A DNA stretch of 64,000 bases from Alphaproteobacteria bacterium. GTDB lineage: Bacteria > Pseudomonadota > Alphaproteobacteria > Micropepsales > Micropepsaceae. Location: assembly GCA_025924715.1 (NCBI GenBank), contig JAICHV010000014.1, positions 1 through 64,000 of the forward strand, in the 5' to 3' direction. The first letter of the stretch is position 1. Each line of letters opens with the position of its first letter. The translations under genes and the position numbers were made by a program. Shown here one piece after another: positions 61,490 through 64,000 of the stretch. The notes under the pieces were generated by a model that was not told the origin of the DNA, ran no database searches, and saw only the letters and a list, made by a program, of their open reading frames with translations.

Positions 61490-64000
61490 GAGGTCACCGC
61501 CTCGCGCAGCAGCAATTTTTTCAATTCGGGAATGCAGGAGCCGCAATTGGTGCCGGCGCGCAGACTATGCCCGATCTGCGTCACGGTGGTGAATTTCTGC
61601 CTGTCGATCGCGGTGCAAATCTCTTTCTCGTCCACCGAAAAACAGGCGCAGACGATCTTGCCGGCCCCCGATCCCGGCGCCGCGTTCAATCCCGCCAGCA
61701 AGGCCAGCCGTTCCGCGGGGCTGATCTCGCGCCCCAGCAGATGCTGTGCCTGGTCTATTCCCGACAAATCGGCGCCCGGGGCTGCAAAGAAAACACAGGC
61801 GTCCAGCCGGCCATGCACCAGACCGGCATAGCGGAACACCGCCTTGCGGGGATCGGAATAGGAAATCAGTTCGGCTTCGGCGGAAATCTGCAACAGCCGC
61901 CGGAGCGCAATTTCCGAATCGATCACATGATCGAGCGCGGTCCAGCCGCCTAGATCGAAAGCATGGCCGGATGCCAATGGGGCGCGTGACCAGTACACCG
62001 CATCGCCAAGCGCCGGCGTCCCGGCTGAGCGGCGGAGCAAATACCCACGCCAGCTTTCCGCCACCGGCGCGGCCCGCACTTTGCTGCCTTTGAGGTCCGG
62101 CTGGCCGGAAATCGGATCGGTCAAATGGTGGACCAGCCGGTCCGCCGGACCGCTGGAGGAAAACTGATCCGTCCAATGCATCGGCACAAAAGCCTCGCCC
62201 GGCCGCACCGCAGTGTCCAGCTCCGCACGCAGCACGAAACTGCCGAGCGCATTTTCCAGCCGTACCAGTCCTTCTTCGGCGATATTGCGCTGCGCGGCAT
62301 CGGCCGGGTGCAAGGTCAGGCGCGGGCCCGGAACATGGCTCATGAGCTGCGGCACGCGACCGGTCCGGGTCATGGTGTGCCATTGATCGCGGATGCGCCC
62401 GGTGTTGAGGACCAGAACGTCACCGCCGGTGTCGCGCGTTCCCGGCGCCAGGGCGATCATCCGCGCCTTTCCGTCCGGGGTTGGAAAACCGCCCCGCGCG
62501 AACAGGCGCGCGCCTGTCGCCCCCTGCCCGGCTTTGGGGGAGGGCCACTGGATGGGCGCCAAGGCGCCATAGCCGTCATCATCGATCTCAGCCAGCGCAC
62601 CCAAATTGAACAGCCGCGATCCATCATTCTCGAAAGCGGAGAGCGCCGCATGTTCGCGAAAGATCTCGGCGGCGCTCGAAAACGAAAATGCGGTATGCGC
62701 GCCCATCCGGCGGCCGACTTCCGCAAACATCCACCAATCCGGCCGCGCCTCGCCCGGCGCGGCGCGGAACGCCCGCTGGCGGGAAATGCAGCGCTCCGAA
62801 TTGGTGACGGTGCCGTCTTTCTCCGACCATGCCGCCGCGGGCAGCACGATATGGGCCAAACCGGTGGTGTCGGTGGGCCAAGCATCGGCTGCGATCACCA
62901 GCGGGCAGTTCGCCAAGGCTTCGCGGACCTTTCCGGTCCGCGGCATGCTGGCCGCGGGATTGGTGGCGGCGATCCAGATCGCCTTGATCCGGCCATCGCC
63001 AACCGCCTCGAACATGTCGACGGCTTTGAGGCCCGCGTTCCGGGCGATGTCGGGCGCGTTCCAAAAGCGCCGCACGCGATCGACATGCTCGGGCGCAAAA
63101 CCCATATGGGCGGCGAGCTGATTGGCAAGGCCGCCCACTTCGCGCCCGCCCATGGCATTGGGCTGCCCCGTCAGCGAAAAAGGCCCCATGCCGGCGCGGC
63201 CGATCCGCCCCGTGGCGAGATGGCAATTGATGATGGCGTTGACTTTGTCGGTCCCGGCCACCGACTGGTTCACGCCTTGCGAATATAAGGTGACCACGCG
63301 CTCGGTGCGGGCGAAGAGTTCGTAAAAAGCTTGCACATCCTCTTGCGCCAGCCCAGTGCCGGCCGCGACGCCCGCCAGTGACGGCGCCGATACACGGGCG
63401 GCTTCGACCGCCGCCTCGAAGCCCGTGACATGGCGCTGGGTCCAGTCCCGGTCCGGCACATCCTGGTCGGCGAGATAGGCCAGCAACCCGTTGAACAGCA
63501 ACACATCGCTGCCCGCCTCCAGCTTCAAATGCAGATCGGCGGTTTGCGCGGTGGCGGTTCTGCGCGGATCGACAGCGACGATCCGGGTGCCGCGCCGCTC
63601 GCGCGCCGCCATCAGCCGTTGATACAGAACCGGATGGCACCAGGCCATATTGCTGCCGACCGCAACCACCAGATCGGCTTCTTCCAGATCCTCATAGCAT
63701 CCGGGGACCACATCCTCGCCAAAGGCGCGGACATGACCCGCCACGGACGATGCCATGCAGAGGCGCGAATTGGTGTCGATATTGCCCGAGCCGATAAAGC
63801 CTTTCATCAGCTTGTTGGCGACGTAATAGTCCTCGGTGAGCAACTGGCCGGAGACATAAAAGGCGATGGCGTCCGGCCCATATTGGGCCCGGATGCGGCT
63901 GAATTCCGCGGCGATCGCATCCAGCGCGGTGTCCCAGCTCACCGCCTCGCCGTGCATCATGGGCTGGGTCAGCCGGTCCGCCAGCCCCAGCGTCTCTTTC
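61486..64000 (-). CDS. nasA: Assimilatory nitrate reductase catalytic subunit NasA-like, partial (5' end beyond window)
   Basis: At least 838 residues; the N-terminus (with the expected Fe-S-binding cysteines) lies past position 64000. Seen: GMGPFSLTGQPNAMGGREVGG and INCHLATGRIGRAG, typical of molybdopterin nitrate reductases; ATNPAASMPRTGKV; and a dinucleotide-binding C-terminal barrel. The last about 55 residues are a BFD-like [2Fe-2S] domain with VCACFSVDE and NCGSC, as in many NasA proteins. It reduces nitrate to nitrite in the cytoplasm using MGD. Four-base overlap with the downstream hemD-like gene places it in an operon with cofactor genes. Confidence 0.93.
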   Translation of the reverse strand, partial: KETLGLADRLTQPMMHGEAVSWDTALDAIAAEFSRIRAQYGPDAIAFYVSGQLLTEDYYVANKLMKGFIGSGNIDTNSRLCMASSVAGHVRAFGEDVVPGCYEDLEEADLVVAVGSNMAWCHPVLYQRLMAARERRGTRIVAVDPRRTATAQTADLHLKLEAGSDVLLFNGLLAYLADQDVPDRDWTQRHVTGFEAAVEAARVSAPSLAGVAAGTGLAQEDVQAFYELFARTERVVTLYSQGVNQSVAGTDKVNAIINCHLATGRIGRAGMGPFSLTGQPNAMGGREVGGLANQLAAHMGFAPEHVDRVRRFWNAPDIARNAGLKAVDMFEAVGDGRIKAIWIAATNPAASMPRTGKVREALANCPLVIAADAWPTDTTGLAHIVLPAAAWSEKDGTVTNSERCISRQRAFRAAPGEARPDWWMFAEVGRRMGAHTAFSFSSAAEIFREHAALSAFENDGSRLFNLGALAEIDDDGYGALAPIQWPSPKAGQGATGARLFARGGFPTPDGKARMIALAPGTRDTGGDVLVLNTGRIRDQWHTMTRTGRVPQLMSHVPGPRLTLHPADAAQRNIAEEGLVRLENALGSFVLRAELDTAVRPGEAFVPMHWTDQFSSSGPADRLVHHLTDPISGQPDLKGSKVRAAPVAESWRGYLLRRSAGTPALGDAVYWSRAPLASGHAFDLGGWTALDHVIDSEIALRRLLQISAEAELISYSDPRKAVFRYAGLVHGRLDACVFFAAPGADLSGIDQAQHLLGREISPAERLALLAGLNAAPGSGAGKIVCACFSVDEKEICTAIDRQKFTTVTQIGHSLRAGTNCGSCIPELKKLLLREAVTS

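Noticed and set aside
59170-63288. Plus-strand frames opposite moeA and nasA
   Set aside because: Same reasoning: the minus-strand products have full signature motifs and four-base overlaps.
1-64000. CRISPR arrays, tRNA and rRNA genes
   Set aside because: No regularly spaced identical short repeats, and no cloverleaf or rRNA-like sequence recognised; the tandem repeats at 41982 have no spacers.

Overview
The window looks like chromosome of an Alphaproteobacterium. The clues are the high GC of both flanks, a large TonB-dependent receptor of the Caulobacterales/Sphingomonad/Micropepsaceae type, a DUF1552/DUF1592 pair, a DUF2924 plus large serine recombinase pair, and a NasA-type nitrate reductase with cofactor genes. 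The genus cannot be fixed from sequence alone. No tRNA, rRNA or CRISPR array was seen.

Left block (about 1-11.5 kb, minus strand, GC-rich): eight co-directional, mostly overlapping genes that read as one operon from 11496 to beyond position 1. In order of transcription they are a sigma-70-region-4-like protein, a small DNA-binding/XRE-like protein, an ImmA/IrrE-UvrD helicase fusion with a decayed nuclease tail, a triple ubiquitin-like domain fused to an E2-like domain, a JAB protease-E1 (ThiF) fusion, a DUF6527 protein, an SbcD/Mre11-like nuclease and an SbcC/YhaN-like ATPase (cut by the window edge). The Ubl-E2/JAB-E1/DUF6527 core is a known bacterial ubiquitin-like conjugation arrangement. 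Its embedding between a helicase module and an SbcCD-like nuclease suggests a multi-part defence or DNA-damage island, and it is the best candidate here for an undescribed system.

Middle block (about 11.6-44.6 kb): a visibly more AT-rich accessory region. It starts near a truncated resolvase and ends with a large serine recombinase, DUF2924 and repeats. It carries a MarR regulator, three secreted or exported small proteins (one with an HExxH motif), a complete type I secretion set (TolC, HlyD with an in-frame stop, HlyB-like ABC exporter), three sulfotransferases, a sulfatase and two aspartyl/asparaginyl beta-hydroxylases. It also holds a beta-lactamase-fold protein with Cys in place of the catalytic Ser, two adenylate-forming ligases, a free carrier protein, a poly-amino-acid-synthetase-like NRPS (A-PCP-membrane/hexapeptide tail), a SET protein, a glycosyltransferase, a free condensation domain and a NUDIX hydrolase. 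Together they look like a biosynthesis, modification and export cluster for an unknown, probably sulfated and/or hydroxylated product. Two in-frame stop codons (HlyD; SET/NRPS junction) suggest partial decay or recoding.

Right block (about 44.6-64 kb, GC-rich): ordinary chromosome. It has a GH51-like arabinofuranosidase beside a TonB receptor (plant-polysaccharide use), a NarL-type two-component pair, a secreted metallo-beta-lactamase-fold hydrolase, a DUF1592/DUF1552 pair, and a tightly overlapping operon nasA-hemD-mobB-moeA-mobA that couples assimilatory nitrate reductase to molybdenum-cofactor and tetrapyrrole supply.
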